Shown in pieces: positions 24,913 through 32,289 of a stretch of 37,647 nucleotides of DNA; within the stretch, counting starts at the first letter, position 1; each line of letters opens with the position of its first letter. The translations under genes were made by a program, and so were the position numbers. Source of the DNA: an uncultured Desulfobacterales bacterium (GTDB lineage Bacteria; Desulfobacterota; Desulfobacteria; Desulfobacterales; SpSt-501). The notes under the pieces were generated by a model. That model searched no databases. It saw only the letters and a list, made by a program, of their open reading frames with translations, and was not told where the DNA came from. The DNA lies in assembly GCA_938048455.1 (NCBI GenBank), contig CALIUY010000060.1:1-37647 (forward strand), written 5' to 3'.

Positions 24913-26234
24913 GGCGAGGCCGCCTCCGGAGACCGTTTCCGGGGGTCGGGATCTCCCGCCTGCAGGCGCACGGCACAAAGCCGTCCGCACATCGTGCACG
25001 CCTCGCCTCCGGAGGAGGGGCTTCGCTCTAAACGCCGCCGCACCCCTCCGGGGTCGATCGCCCGCTCGGCCTGGGCCTCCCAGTCCAAGCGTCTGCGGGC
25101 CGACGCCATTTCCCGATCCGCCCCGTCCGCTCCGGGGATCCCCTTGGCGACGTCGGCAGCGTGGGCGGCGATGCGGGCGGCCAAGACCCCGGCCCGCACC
25201 TCCGCCGCATCCGGCAGGGACAAATGCTCGGCCGGCGTCACGGTGCACAGAAAGTCGGCCCCCGCCCAAGCGGCGATCGCCCCTCCCACGGCGGCGGCGA
25301 GGTGATCCCATCCCGGGGCGATGTCGGTCGGGAGCGGACCGAGAACGTACAGGGGGGCCCCGCCGCAAAGGCCCTTGGCGAGCTCCACCTGGGTCCGGAT
25401 CCGGTCGAGGGGCACGTGGCCCGGCCCCTCGACCATCACCTGGACTCCGGCCGCCCGTGCCCGGCGGACGAGCTCCCCCAGAACGATCAGCTCCAGGATC
25501 TGGGCGGCATCGCCGGCATCGGCAAGGCATCCCGGTCGCAGGCCGTCGCCCAGACTGAGAACGATCTCTCCGCGGCGGGCGATTTCCAGGATGCGGTCGA
25601 ATTGCTCGTAGAGCGGATTCTCTTGGCCGCTTGCGCGCATCCAGGCGGCGAGCAGCGCCCCGCCGCGGCTGACGATGCCGAGCTCGCGCGGCGCTCTCTC
25701 GAGGGCGGATAGGGCGGCCCGGGTGACGCCGCAGTGCACGGTCATGAAATCCACCCCTTCTTCCGCCTGGGCCTGCAGGCATCGAAAGAGCTCCTCGGGG
25801 TCGAAGGCCTCCGGCCTCCGGCACCGCCGTTCGGCTTCCACGGCGGCCTCGTAGACAGGGACCGTGCCCAGCGGCACCGGGATCGCGGCCAGCAACCGGC
25901 GGCGCATCGCGCGGAGGTCGCCCCCGATCGAGAGGTCCATGATCGTGTCGGCGCCGGCGGCCACGGCGGCCTCCGCCTTGCGGAGCTCCGCACTCGGGTC
26001 CGCCCGGTCCGGGGAAGTCCCGAGGTTGGCGTTCACCTTGGTCCGCAGCCCCAAACCGATGGCGACGGGGGGCAACGCTTGCCGTCGGCGATTTTTCAGG
26101 ATCACGGCGGTCCCCGCGGCGATCCGATCCCGCAGCACCTCCGCGGGGAGCCCCTCGGCGGCCGCGCAGTGGCGCACCTCGGGGGTGACGATGCCTTGGA
26201 GGGCGGCTTCGCGCTGGGTAGTCTCCCGGTTCAT
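24909..26234 (-). CDS. thiC: Phosphomethylpyrimidine synthase ThiC
   Basis: This 441-residue radical SAM enzyme converts aminoimidazole ribotide to the hydroxymethylpyrimidine phosphate of thiamin. Visible family blocks include KVNANLGTSPDR, GADTIMDLSIGGD, GVDFMTVHCGVT, VMVEGPGHVPLD and YVLGPLPTDIAPGWDH. The C-terminal cluster ligands are Cys413, Cys416 and Cys420 (CTMCGRLC), i.e. CxxCxxxC, one residue tighter than the CxxCxxxxC of the E. coli enzyme. I recall this spacing from archaeal and anaerobe ThiC. BzaF (benzimidazole synthase) is a close relative, but the TPP riboswitch and thi4 upstream favour ThiC. The ATG overlaps the thi4 stop (ATGA). Confidence 0.93.
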   Translation of the reverse strand: MNRETTQREAALQGIVTPEVRHCAAAEGLPAEVLRDRIAAGTAVILKNRRRQALPPVAIGLGLRTKVNANLGTSPDRADPSAELRKAEAAVAAGADTIMDLSIGGDLRAMRRRLLAAIPVPLGTVPVYEAAVEAERRCRRPEAFDPEELFRCLQAQAEEGVDFMTVHCGVTRAALSALERAPRELGIVSRGGALLAAWMRASGQENPLYEQFDRILEIARRGEIVLSLGDGLRPGCLADAGDAAQILELIVLGELVRRARAAGVQVMVEGPGHVPLDRIRTQVELAKGLCGGAPLYVLGPLPTDIAPGWDHLAAAVGGAIAAWAGADFLCTVTPAEHLSLPDAAEVRAGVLAARIAAHAADVAKGIPGADGADREMASARRRLDWEAQAERAIDPGGVRRRLERSPSSGGEACTMCGRLCAVRLQAGDPDPRKRSPEAASP

Positions 26235-27028
26235 GGCCTCACCTCCCGGGTCGGCTCCAGCCGGGAGAGAATGAGCTCCGCCGCGCGGCGTCCCGAAAGC
26301 AGCATGCCGCCGAAAATCGGCCCCATGCGGGGCCCGCCGAAACAAGCATTGACGGCCATGCCGGCCACATAAACGCCGGGGCAGATCTCCCGGGTGTTCT
26401 CGACCGTCAGCTGCTCGGCGCGCTCGGCCCACATCGACTGCTCGCCCAAGCGTTTTCCGGTCGCCGTCAAAAGACGGATCCCCGCCTTGCGTTCGATCAC
26501 GGCAAGGACTTCGCTGTCGTGACCGGTCGCATCCACGACCCAATCGGCGTGCACCGTGAGCGGGTCGACATGAAGGCCGGCGACCTGGACGGCGGACCAG
26601 TTGATGACCAGCCCGATGACCCGACCTTCGCGGACGACGACGTCCTCGACGCTCACCCCGTTCAGGATGCGGACCCCGGCCTGCACGGCATGATAGGCCA
26701 AGGCGCCTACCGTCTCCACGGCATCGGCCGTGGAATAGCCTTCCTCAAAACGACGCGTGCGGACGCCGAACGATTCCAGCAGCCCGCGCGCCTCCTCCTG
26801 GACGACGATCTCGTTGAAGAGCATGCCGCCGCCCCACATGCCGCCGCCGATGCCGAGCTTGCGCTCGAAGAGAACGACGCGACGGCCGGCGCGCGCCAGA
26901 AAGCAAGCGGCGACCAGACCGGAGGGCCCGCCGCCGACCACGGCCGTTTCGGTGCGGATGCAATCCAGGAATTTCTCCAGGTAGCGCGACACGATGGCCC
27001 GGGTGATGACGACTTCATCGAGTGCCAT
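26231..27028 (-). CDS. thi4: Thi4 thiazole synthase, sulfide-dependent type
   Basis: This 265-residue flavo-fold enzyme makes the adenylated thiazole precursor of thiamin from NAD, glycine and a sulfur source. The dinucleotide motif VVGGGPSGL is at residues 30-38, followed by GGGMWGGGMLFNEIVV. At the position of the suicidal Cys of yeast Thi4 (Cys205) it has His153 in AGLHVDPL, as in methanogen enzymes. Those enzymes take free sulfide and turn over catalytically, which fits an anaerobic, sulfide-rich cell. ATG 27028 is chosen because AGGAGGA lies directly upstream and the fold begins there. A longer reading to 27181 would cross the riboswitch terminator. Confidence 0.93.
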   Translation of the reverse strand: MALDEVVITRAIVSRYLEKFLDCIRTETAVVGGGPSGLVAACFLARAGRRVVLFERKLGIGGGMWGGGMLFNEIVVQEEARGLLESFGVRTRRFEEGYSTADAVETVGALAYHAVQAGVRILNGVSVEDVVVREGRVIGLVINWSAVQVAGLHVDPLTVHADWVVDATGHDSEVLAVIERKAGIRLLTATGKRLGEQSMWAERAEQLTVENTREICPGVYVAGMAVNACFGGPRMGPIFGGMLLSGRRAAELILSRLEPTREVRP

Positions 27029-27142
27029 GACTTCATCCTCCTCTTTTGGGGGGGTGGGGAAACGATCCCGAGGGGTGAAGTCGCGGGCGGAATCTGCCGC
27101 CCTTTCGGGCAGGGATGGAACCGGGGTTGTAGAAAACAGCAA

Positions 27143-27171
27143 GGGCGCACCGCCGCGAGGAAGGTGCGCCC
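27143..27171 (-). terminator. Terminator of the TPP riboswitch
   Basis: GGGCGCACC and GGTGCGCCC form a perfect nine-base stem with an 11-base loop. On the minus strand it is followed by TTGCTGTTTTCT. It lies 22 bases after the TPP aptamer and about 115 bases before the thi4 start, so TPP binding probably ends transcription here. Confidence 0.8.
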
Positions 27172-27192
27172 TCAAATGCACGGATCCGCTTC

Positions 27193-27270
27193 CGCCGTCC
27201 CTACGCTGGTATTACCCAGGTCAGGTTCAAAGGGTCTGATCTCAGCCGCGCAAACCGGCACCCCTCGGTA
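27193..27270 (-). promoter_or_regulatory. TPP (thi-box) riboswitch
   Basis: On the minus strand the aptamer shows the conserved GGGGTGCC, GCTGAGATCAGACCC, GAACCTGA, CTGGGTAATACCAGCG and TAGGGA segments in the right order. It controls the thi4-thiC operon, most likely by the terminator just downstream. In the thiamin-replete state the terminator should form. Confidence 0.95.
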
Positions 27271-27278
27271 GCCGAAAA

Positions 27279-27306
27279 ATTAGCCGTATAGGGGAACTTT
27301 TGTCAA
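27279..27306 (-). promoter_or_regulatory. Promoter of the thi4-thiC transcript
   Basis: On the minus strand a perfect TTGACA (27306-27301) is followed after 16 bases by GCTAAT (27284-27279). This places the transcript start just before the riboswitch. As at the gntR promoter, the -35 hexamer includes the TGA stop of the upstream gene on the same strand. Confidence 0.6.
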
Positions 27307-27587
27307 GGGGTAAGGTCGTGATCGCCGGGATCCTCATCCCGGCGATGAGGGACGGCGCGGCGGATGTCGGCGAGGATCTCAAGGATCTGCGATTGCCGCT
27401 GCCTCGGCCCGCGGACCTCCCCCCAGCCCCGCTGCAACTGAAAAAGCCCGTCGTAGGCCGTGTCGTGGTAGGAATGCAGATGATGGGGAATGCCGAATTG
27501 CTGGAGCAGAGAGGTCAACAGTTGCGCTTCGATGGCGTTTTCGATGACGGCGATCTTGATGACGTCAAAGGCTTCCGGTGATGTCAT
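27303..27587 (-). CDS. Small DUF2007-like protein
   Basis: This 94-residue protein starts at the ATG at 27587. Its first part (DVIKIAVIENAIEAQLLTS followed by LLQQFGIPHHLHSYHD) resembles DUF2007, a small ferredoxin-like fold annotated as putative signal transducing protein; a Trp-Gly-Glu segment (GLFQLQRGWGEVR) follows. The last 15 residues are charged and probably disordered. No function is established for the family. A longer reading starts at 27677, but its first 30 residues are unlike the family. Its stop codon lies inside the -35 box of the thi promoter. Ribosome site is weak. Confidence 0.62.
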   Translation of the reverse strand: MTSPEAFDVIKIAVIENAIEAQLLTSLLQQFGIPHHLHSYHDTAYDGLFQLQRGWGEVRGPRQRQSQILEILADIRRAVPHRRDEDPGDHDLTP

Positions 27588-27720
27588 GAATCGTTTCCGC
27601 CCCGCAAAAAAGTCTCCCTTCGTTCCCGCACCAGCGCTTTCGGGGAAACAGAAATCTCCCTCAAAACCGTCGTGCAACCTGTCGAACGGATATCCAACCG
27701 GAGACTCTCCCTTATTGGAG

Positions 27721-27768
27721 AAAAAAGGGACGGGAGCAGGGAAATAGAGTCACGCTCCCGTCCTTTTT
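27721..27768. terminator. Bidirectional intrinsic terminator
   Basis: GGACGGGAGC (27728-27737) pairs perfectly with GCTCCCGTCC (27754-27763). AAAAAA lies on the left and TTTTT on the right, so it can end transcription in either direction. On the minus strand it follows the AbrB-like gene by about 23 bases. Confidence 0.85.
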
Positions 27769-27790
27769 CCCGTGAGAAAGAAACAGCTCG

Positions 27791-28120
27791 TCAAATCTTT
27801 TTGAGGCTGATCCCCGCCTTGGTTTTGCGGACGATAAAACGTTCCTTGGCGCCGATGCCGAGGCTGGCCACCAGCTCTTTGGATAAGATAATGCTTCCCC
27901 GTTTGCCGACTCCCACTTCCTTCGTTTTGTCGGCCTTTGAGGCTCCGCGGCTGCCGGGGATCGCCGGAACCTTACCCTCGGCGATGAGGGCGTTCATGTA
28001 GGCGGTCTTCAGCTGCATCGACGTCTTGAAGCCCATCTTTTTCATAATCTCGGATTGCGGCACGCCCTCTTCGATCATCCGGATCAGTTTTCCCCCGTCG
28101 AAAGATCTTTTTCTTGGCAT
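27791..28120 (-). CDS. Small AbrB/SpoVT-like DNA-binding protein
   Basis: This 109-residue basic protein has two parts. Residues 9-45 (KLIRMIEEGVPQSEIMKKMG) look like a helix-turn-helix. Residues 68-109 (VGVGKRGSIILSKELV, then LGIGAKERFIVRKTKAGI) resemble the swapped-hairpin AbrB/MazE fold. It is probably a transcription factor, perhaps acting on itself because an inverted repeat lies just in front of it. The ATG has AAGGAG upstream. It has its own promoter and terminator and no partner toxin gene, so an antitoxin role is not supported. Its position divergent to the TRAP locus makes that locus a possible target, which is inference. Confidence 0.6.
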   Translation of the reverse strand: MPRKRSFDGGKLIRMIEEGVPQSEIMKKMGFKTSMQLKTAYMNALIAEGKVPAIPGSRGASKADKTKEVGVGKRGSIILSKELVASLGIGAKERFIVRKTKAGISLKKI

Positions 28121-28155
28121 GTTCGGTTTCTCCTTCTTTAATCATGAATCGAATA

Positions 28156-28170
28156 GACGATGATATCGTC
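28156..28170 (-). promoter_or_regulatory. Inverted repeat in front of the AbrB-like gene
   Basis: GACGAT and ATCGTC form a perfect six-base inverted repeat around GAT. It lies immediately after the candidate -10 box and about 36 bases before the start codon, a typical place for an autoregulatory operator. Confidence 0.4.
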
Positions 28171-28176
28171 ATCGTT

Positions 28177-28206
28177 ATGGTATCAGCACGATCAAAAAAA
28201 AATCAA
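28177..28206 (-). promoter_or_regulatory. Candidate promoter of the AbrB-like gene
   Basis: On the minus strand TTGATT (28206-28201) and TACCAT (28182-28177) are 18 bases apart in an AT-rich stretch with a run of nine T. Each hexamer matches four of six consensus bases. Confidence 0.35.
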
Positions 28207-28500
28207 TAGATTTTCCTGACGAATCGGAAAAAATGGCGCCCTCACGGCAGGAAAATTCCATTTTCCTTCACCAGAGGTATGCATTCCTTTCGTCGCTTGA
28301 TCCTGCAAGCTCCTTCTTCTCGATCATGACGCCATCCAGCCGGTCTTCGGTTGTGGACCCGGCGGCTTGACGGGGGACCTAACGGACCCGGCAAAGTTTC
28401 AAAAAAGAGTTTTTCTTTCTTCTCTGGGAAATGGCCTCCGGAGTTCAAACCACCCTTTCAACGGGAAACGCGGGGCGCATCCCCGGCGGACGAGGGAGGA

Positions 28501-28529
28501 TTGACAGGAGCAGGGTTTTCCTTTAGATC
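28501..28529 (+). promoter_or_regulatory. Candidate promoter of the TRAP locus
   Basis: A perfect TTGACA (28501-28506) is followed after 17 bases by TAGATC (28524-28529), which is a weak -10. It lies about 170 bases before the ATG of the binding-protein gene, leaving a long leader. Confidence 0.4.
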
Positions 28530-28700
28530 CAGAGCAGTGGCGAGGGGCCTTCAGACACAGACACCGTCAACAGCGACTGATTGGCGTTCAGCTTTCGTTT
28601 TTCCGGGTTTTCGCCGCCGGAGAAATCTTTGTGCGGAGCCGGCCGCAACCGAGGGTTTTCCTCGGAGCGGAAATCAATGCCCGTGGAAAGGAGAGCAGGC

Positions 28701-29702
28701 ATGAAGAAGAGAAATCCATTCTGGCTGATCGTGTTGGGGATCACGGTAATCATGCTTTTCCTGGCGGTGGGCCAAGAGGCCGCAGCGGCGGTGAAAATCA
28801 AATGGGGGGCGACCAGCGTCCGTTCCGGTCTTTACGCCAACACCGTCGCTTTAGGAGCGGCGGTGAACAAAGCTTACCCCAACGACCTCCAGGTGACGGT
28901 CGTCGAAACCGGCGGGTTCGTGGAAAACCTCGCCCGCATCCAGAAAAAATCGATTCAACTCGGCCCCGCCGACGCCTCCGCCGCCTACGCCGCCTACAAG
29001 GGCATCATCGATTACAAGGACAAGCAGATGCCCGACCTGCGCTCGCTCTGGGGGGGCTACGTGACCCCCATCCACATCGTCACCTCCAAAAAAAGCGGGG
29101 TGACGACCCTGGAAGGTCTCAACGGCCTCTCCTTTGCCATGAACCCCGGCACCACCTCCGGCCGGGTGATCGAGCTCTTTTTCGATGCGCTCGGCATCAA
29201 GCCCAATTACAAGATGATGGGTCTGGCTGCGAGCGTGGACGCCATGAAGGCGGGCGTCGTCGACGGCTGGTTCAAGGCCGGCTTCAAAGATGCGGCGATC
29301 CTTGACCTCGAGTCCACGATGGACATCAACATCATCCCCATCACTCCGGAATCCATCACCAAGATGAACCAGAAGTACCCGCGTCACGGCCTGAGCATGA
29401 CGGTGCCGGCGGGGCTGTTCAAGGCGCTGACCAAGGAGCAGCTGAGCTTCGCTTACGTCGTAAGTGACTTCGTCCACAAAGACGTGCCCGATGAGGTGGT
29501 CTACAAGATCGTCAAGGCGGTCTGGGACAACCGCAAGGAACTGGTCGCCAATCTCACCACCTTGAAGGAGGGCCGGTTCGACGAGATGTACGAGATGGCG
29601 ATCAAGTTCAGCCTGGGGGTCCCCTTCCATCCGGGAGCCGCAGCCTTCTACCGCGATACGCTGAAGGTCACGATTCCGCCGGATCTGATTGCGCCCAAAT
29701 GA
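28701..29702 (+). CDS. TAXI-family TRAP transporter solute-binding protein
   Basis: This 333-residue periplasmic protein has a signal peptide (FWLIVLGITVIMLFLAVG, cleavage after AAAA near residue 29). It belongs to the TAXI family: WGATSVRSGLYANTVALGAA, LGPADASAAYAAYKG, LNPGTTSGR-type block (AMNPGTTSGRVIELFFDALG) and DGWFKAGF. TAXI proteins feed fused TRAP permeases, and several characterised ones bind dicarboxylates or glutamate-like acids. The ligand here is not predictable. AAGGAG precedes the ATG. A 7-bp hairpin after the stop may stabilise its message relative to the downstream permease. Confidence 0.92.
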   Translation: MKKRNPFWLIVLGITVIMLFLAVGQEAAAAVKIKWGATSVRSGLYANTVALGAAVNKAYPNDLQVTVVETGGFVENLARIQKKSIQLGPADASAAYAAYKGIIDYKDKQMPDLRSLWGGYVTPIHIVTSKKSGVTTLEGLNGLSFAMNPGTTSGRVIELFFDALGIKPNYKMMGLAASVDAMKAGVVDGWFKAGFKDAAILDLESTMDINIIPITPESITKMNQKYPRHGLSMTVPAGLFKALTKEQLSFAYVVSDFVHKDVPDEVVYKIVKAVWDNRKELVANLTTLKEGRFDEMYEMAIKFSLGVPFHPGAAAFYRDTLKVTIPPDLIAPK

Positions 29703-29740
29703 TCGGCGCCAACCGCAACACGTTTCTCCGCGAAGAGGGA

Positions 29741-29762
29741 GCGGCGTTTGCGCTCACGCCGC
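29741..29762 (+). other. Intercistronic hairpin after the TRAP binding protein
   Basis: GCGGCGT and ACGCCGC form a perfect seven-base stem with an eight-base loop, 38 bases after the stop. There is no T-run directly after it, so it is more likely an mRNA-stabilising or pausing element than a full terminator. Confidence 0.45.
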
Positions 29763-29802
29763 CGAAGATTACGATTTTCTTCAAACCTGAAAGGGGGACA
29801 TC

Positions 29803-30183
29803 ATGAAGTTGGATGCCGGCCATCGCCTGCTCGCGCTTTGTTTGATCCTCGGGTTGACCGCCTTCGCTTGCAGCGCACCGGTCGTCGCCCCGGAGTCGAA
29901 GGGCCAGATCACCCTCACCCCCGCCGTCGGGAAAAAGGGAACCGCCATCACCATCGAGGGCAAGGGTTTCCAAGCGGGAGAGGTGATTGACATCACCCTC
30001 GACCTGGGCGGAGGAAATCTGGTGGGGCTGGGAACGGAAAAAGTGGAAGAGATCAAGGCCGATGCCGCCGGGACTTTCAAGGTGAATTCCGGGATTCCGG
30101 TCAACGCCAAACCCGGAACCTACAAGGTCACCGCCGAAGGCAACAAGGGTGGCAAGGCTTCGGCGCAGCTGGTCGTCCAATAA
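29803..30183 (+). CDS. Small lipoprotein with an IPT/TIG-like beta domain
   Basis: This 126-residue protein has a lipoprotein signal: charged MKLDAGHR, a hydrophobic stretch and the lipobox LTAFAC with Cys23. The mature part (LTPAVGKKGTAITIEGKGF, DAAGTFKVNSGIPVNAKPGTY) resembles an immunoglobulin-like IPT/TIG or adhesion-type beta-sandwich. It sits between the TRAP binding protein and the permease on the same strand, and AAAGGGGGA precedes the ATG. TRAP loci do not normally carry such a gene. A role as an outer-membrane or periplasmic accessory for substrate capture is possible but unproven; it could also be an unrelated insertion. Confidence 0.72.
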   Translation: MKLDAGHRLLALCLILGLTAFACSAPVVAPESKGQITLTPAVGKKGTAITIEGKGFQAGEVIDITLDLGGGNLVGLGTEKVEEIKADAAGTFKVNSGIPVNAKPGTYKVTAEGNKGGKASAQLVVQ

Positions 30184-30191
30184 CCCTCGGC

Positions 30192-30245
30192 GCGGCACCC
30201 CTCCTCTCGACACGCATGCCAGGGGGGGTGGGTGCCGCATTTTTA
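30192..30245 (+). terminator. Intrinsic terminator between the lipoprotein gene and the TRAP permease gene
   Basis: GCGGCACCC (30192-30200) and GGGTGCCGC (30230-30238) form a perfect nine-base stem, extended inside by further C/G pairing, and are followed by ATTTTTA. It should end or reduce transcription before the permease gene. Confidence 0.72.
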
Positions 30246-30366
30246 TGGTCCTCTCTCCGTAGGGTGGGAAAAGCGGCTGCTTGAATCCCCGGAGGCTTTT
30301 TCGCCGCAAGTGTTTTCAAAAAACGTCCACGCTGCGGATCTCAAACCATCCGAACAAAGGTGATCC

Positions 30367-32289
30367 ATGCGCAATCTGAAAGGCGGTTGGGGAAAACTGC
30401 TCAATGTGCTGGTTGCCGGCTGGAGCCTGTTTCTTCTGGTCACGGCGCTTTACATGGCGCTTCATCCCCTGCTCATGGGTGCGATCTCGCTCATCTTCGG
30501 GCTTTCCATCGTCTTTCTCGTCTATCCGCTCCATCCCGGGAAGCTGCAGTCAAAGAGCGGCCTGGGGCTTCTCCTGTTCGGTTCGAAAGAATCTCCGTCG
30601 CTTCTGGATCTGGTGTTGATCGTGATCAGCGTCGCTCCTTGCATCTACATCATGGCCGACTGGGAGAGCATCGTGCGCTCGCCGGGGATGTACGAAACCT
30701 ATCAGTTGGTCATGGGGGCGGTGCTGGTGATCTGCCTGCTCGAGGGCACCCGGCGTGCGCTGGGCAACTCGATCCCCATCCTGGTGCTCTTTTTTCTTCT
30801 CTACGCCCTTTTCGGGGACTACGTTCCGGGCGCCTTCGGACATGCAGGCTTTGACCTCGAGGAGATCCTCTATCAGCTCTACTTGATGAGCGAGGGCGTC
30901 TGGGGGCTGCTCACCGACATGACCAGCCGGTTGATCGCCCTGTTTGTCGTTTTCGGACCCGTCCTCTTCGCCACCGGGGTCGGCAAAAGTTTCATGGATA
31001 TCAGCATGCTTCTCGGCGGCCGCTTCCGCGGCGGGGCGGGTCATGTCGCGGTGATCTCGAGCTCCTTCTTCGGGATGCTCTCCGGCTCCTCGGTTGCCAA
31101 CGCCGCCACCACGGGATCTTTCACCATCCCGACCATGAAGCGGCTGGGCTTTCCGGCCCGCTTCGCGGCGGGCATCGAGGCCTCGGCTTCCTCGGGCGGC
31201 CAGATCATGCCCCCGATCATGGGCGCGGGCTGCTTTATCATGGCCGAGTTTCTGAACATTTCCTACACCAAGGTGATGATCGCCGGCATCATTCCGGCCA
31301 TCCTCTATTTCGTCGGCATCTCCTGCGGCATCTGGGTCGAGGCCGGCAGGCACAATCTCGGCAGGCTCCCCCAAGAGCTCATGCCCAAGGCGCGTGAGGT
31401 CTTCGGGCTGAAACAAGTGCTCACCTTCGCGTTGCCGGTCGGCACCCTGATCGTTATGCTGGCGCTCTTTCTGCCGCCGCAGATGTGCGCCGCCTGGGCG
31501 CTGGTCGTGGCGATGGTCATCTATCTCTTTCTGAGATCGGAAATCCCCTTCGCCGAAAGGCTCAAAACCATCTGGGGGGGCTATTTCCAGGCGGTCACGA
31601 CGGCGCTCGCCTGGCTGATGGTGATGATGGCCTGCGTCCAGATGGCCGTGACGATGATCTCGCTCACCGGCTTCGGCGTGAAGGTCTCGCAGCTCATCCT
31701 CGATCTGGCCGGGACGAGCCTGGTGCTGGCGATCATCGCCACCATGCTGACGGCCCTCATTTTGGGGATGGGCATGACGACGACCGCGGCCTACGTCATC
31801 GCCGCCGCGGTGCTGGTTCCCGCCATGCAGGGGCTCGGCCTGCCGGCGCTCGCCAGCCACCTCTTTATCTTTTATTTTGCCATCAAATCCGGTCTCACTC
31901 CGCCGGTCTGCATCACGGTCTTCACCACCGCGGCCATCGCCGACAGCAACTGGCTGAAGACCGCCTGGGATGCGATAAGACTGGGAATCGGCGGCTACAT
32001 CATGCCCTTCTACTTTCTTTTCATGCCGGGCTATCTTTTCGAGGGGAATCCCTGGTGGATCATCTACCTGATTTTCTCAGGGACGATCGCCATGCTGGCC
32101 ATCGAAGCCGGGGCCATGGGCTTTTTCAGAAAGCATTCCACCTTTATTGAGCGCCTGATCTACTTCGCCGCGGGACTCCTGATCCTGGGTCCTCTGGAAT
32201 ACAGCATCGCCGGGCTGCTCCTCTTCGGGTTCGGCATAATGCTCGAGCGCTGGGATCTCCCCTTCGTCGGCAAGCGCCCCAGCGCTTAG
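30367..32289 (+). CDS. TRAP transporter fused permease (DctQ-DctM type)
   Basis: This 640-residue inner-membrane protein is the fused small and large permease subunits of a TAXI-type TRAP transporter. It has about 15-17 hydrophobic segments. The M-domain signatures are ISSSFFGMLSGSSVANAATTGSF, GFPARFAAGIEASASSGGQIMPP split over 250-275, and GMGMTTTAAYVIAAAVLVPA near 475-495. It imports an organic acid using an ion gradient, with the TAXI protein upstream. Length is typical. ATG 30367 has AAAGGTG upstream. Its stop TAG (32287-32289) lies within the left inverted repeat of the element that follows, and the C-terminus KRPSA looks intact. Confidence 0.94.
   Translation: MRNLKGGWGKLLNVLVAGWSLFLLVTALYMALHPLLMGAISLIFGLSIVFLVYPLHPGKLQSKSGLGLLLFGSKESPSLLDLVLIVISVAPCIYIMADWESIVRSPGMYETYQLVMGAVLVICLLEGTRRALGNSIPILVLFFLLYALFGDYVPGAFGHAGFDLEEILYQLYLMSEGVWGLLTDMTSRLIALFVVFGPVLFATGVGKSFMDISMLLGGRFRGGAGHVAVISSSFFGMLSGSSVANAATTGSFTIPTMKRLGFPARFAAGIEASASSGGQIMPPIMGAGCFIMAEFLNISYTKVMIAGIIPAILYFVGISCGIWVEAGRHNLGRLPQELMPKAREVFGLKQVLTFALPVGTLIVMLALFLPPQMCAAWALVVAMVIYLFLRSEIPFAERLKTIWGGYFQAVTTALAWLMVMMACVQMAVTMISLTGFGVKVSQLILDLAGTSLVLAIIATMLTALILGMGMTTTAAYVIAAAVLVPAMQGLGLPALASHLFIFYFAIKSGLTPPVCITVFTTAAIADSNWLKTAWDAIRLGIGGYIMPFYFLFMPGYLFEGNPWWIIYLIFSGTIAMLAIEAGAMGFFRKHSTFIERLIYFAAGLLILGPLEYSIAGLLLFGFGIMLERWDLPFVGKRPSA

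Larger units (their letters stand above)
28121..28700. other. 580-base intergenic region between divergent genes
   Basis: The left 120 bases are AT-rich and hold the promoter and inverted repeat of the AbrB-like gene. From about 28240 to 28500 I see no supported gene; short open frames there have no family features. A nine-base direct repeat GGACCCGGC occurs at 28355 and 28384. A promoter for the TRAP locus is at 28501. Confidence 0.5.

Noticed and set aside
24909-24951. Unusual iron-sulfur spacing of ThiC as a novel defect
   Set aside because: CxxCxxxC spacing is, as far as I recall, normal in archaeal and anaerobe ThiC, so it is a clade trait rather than a mutation.
28355-28392. Nine-base direct repeat GGACCCGGC as a repeat array or operator pair
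   Set aside because: Only two short GC-rich copies are present and no further structure is associated, so chance is likely.
28242-28448. 68-residue minus-strand frame in the intergenic region
   Set aside because: No ribosome site, no family features and an Arg/Pro-rich composition expected of noncoding DNA.
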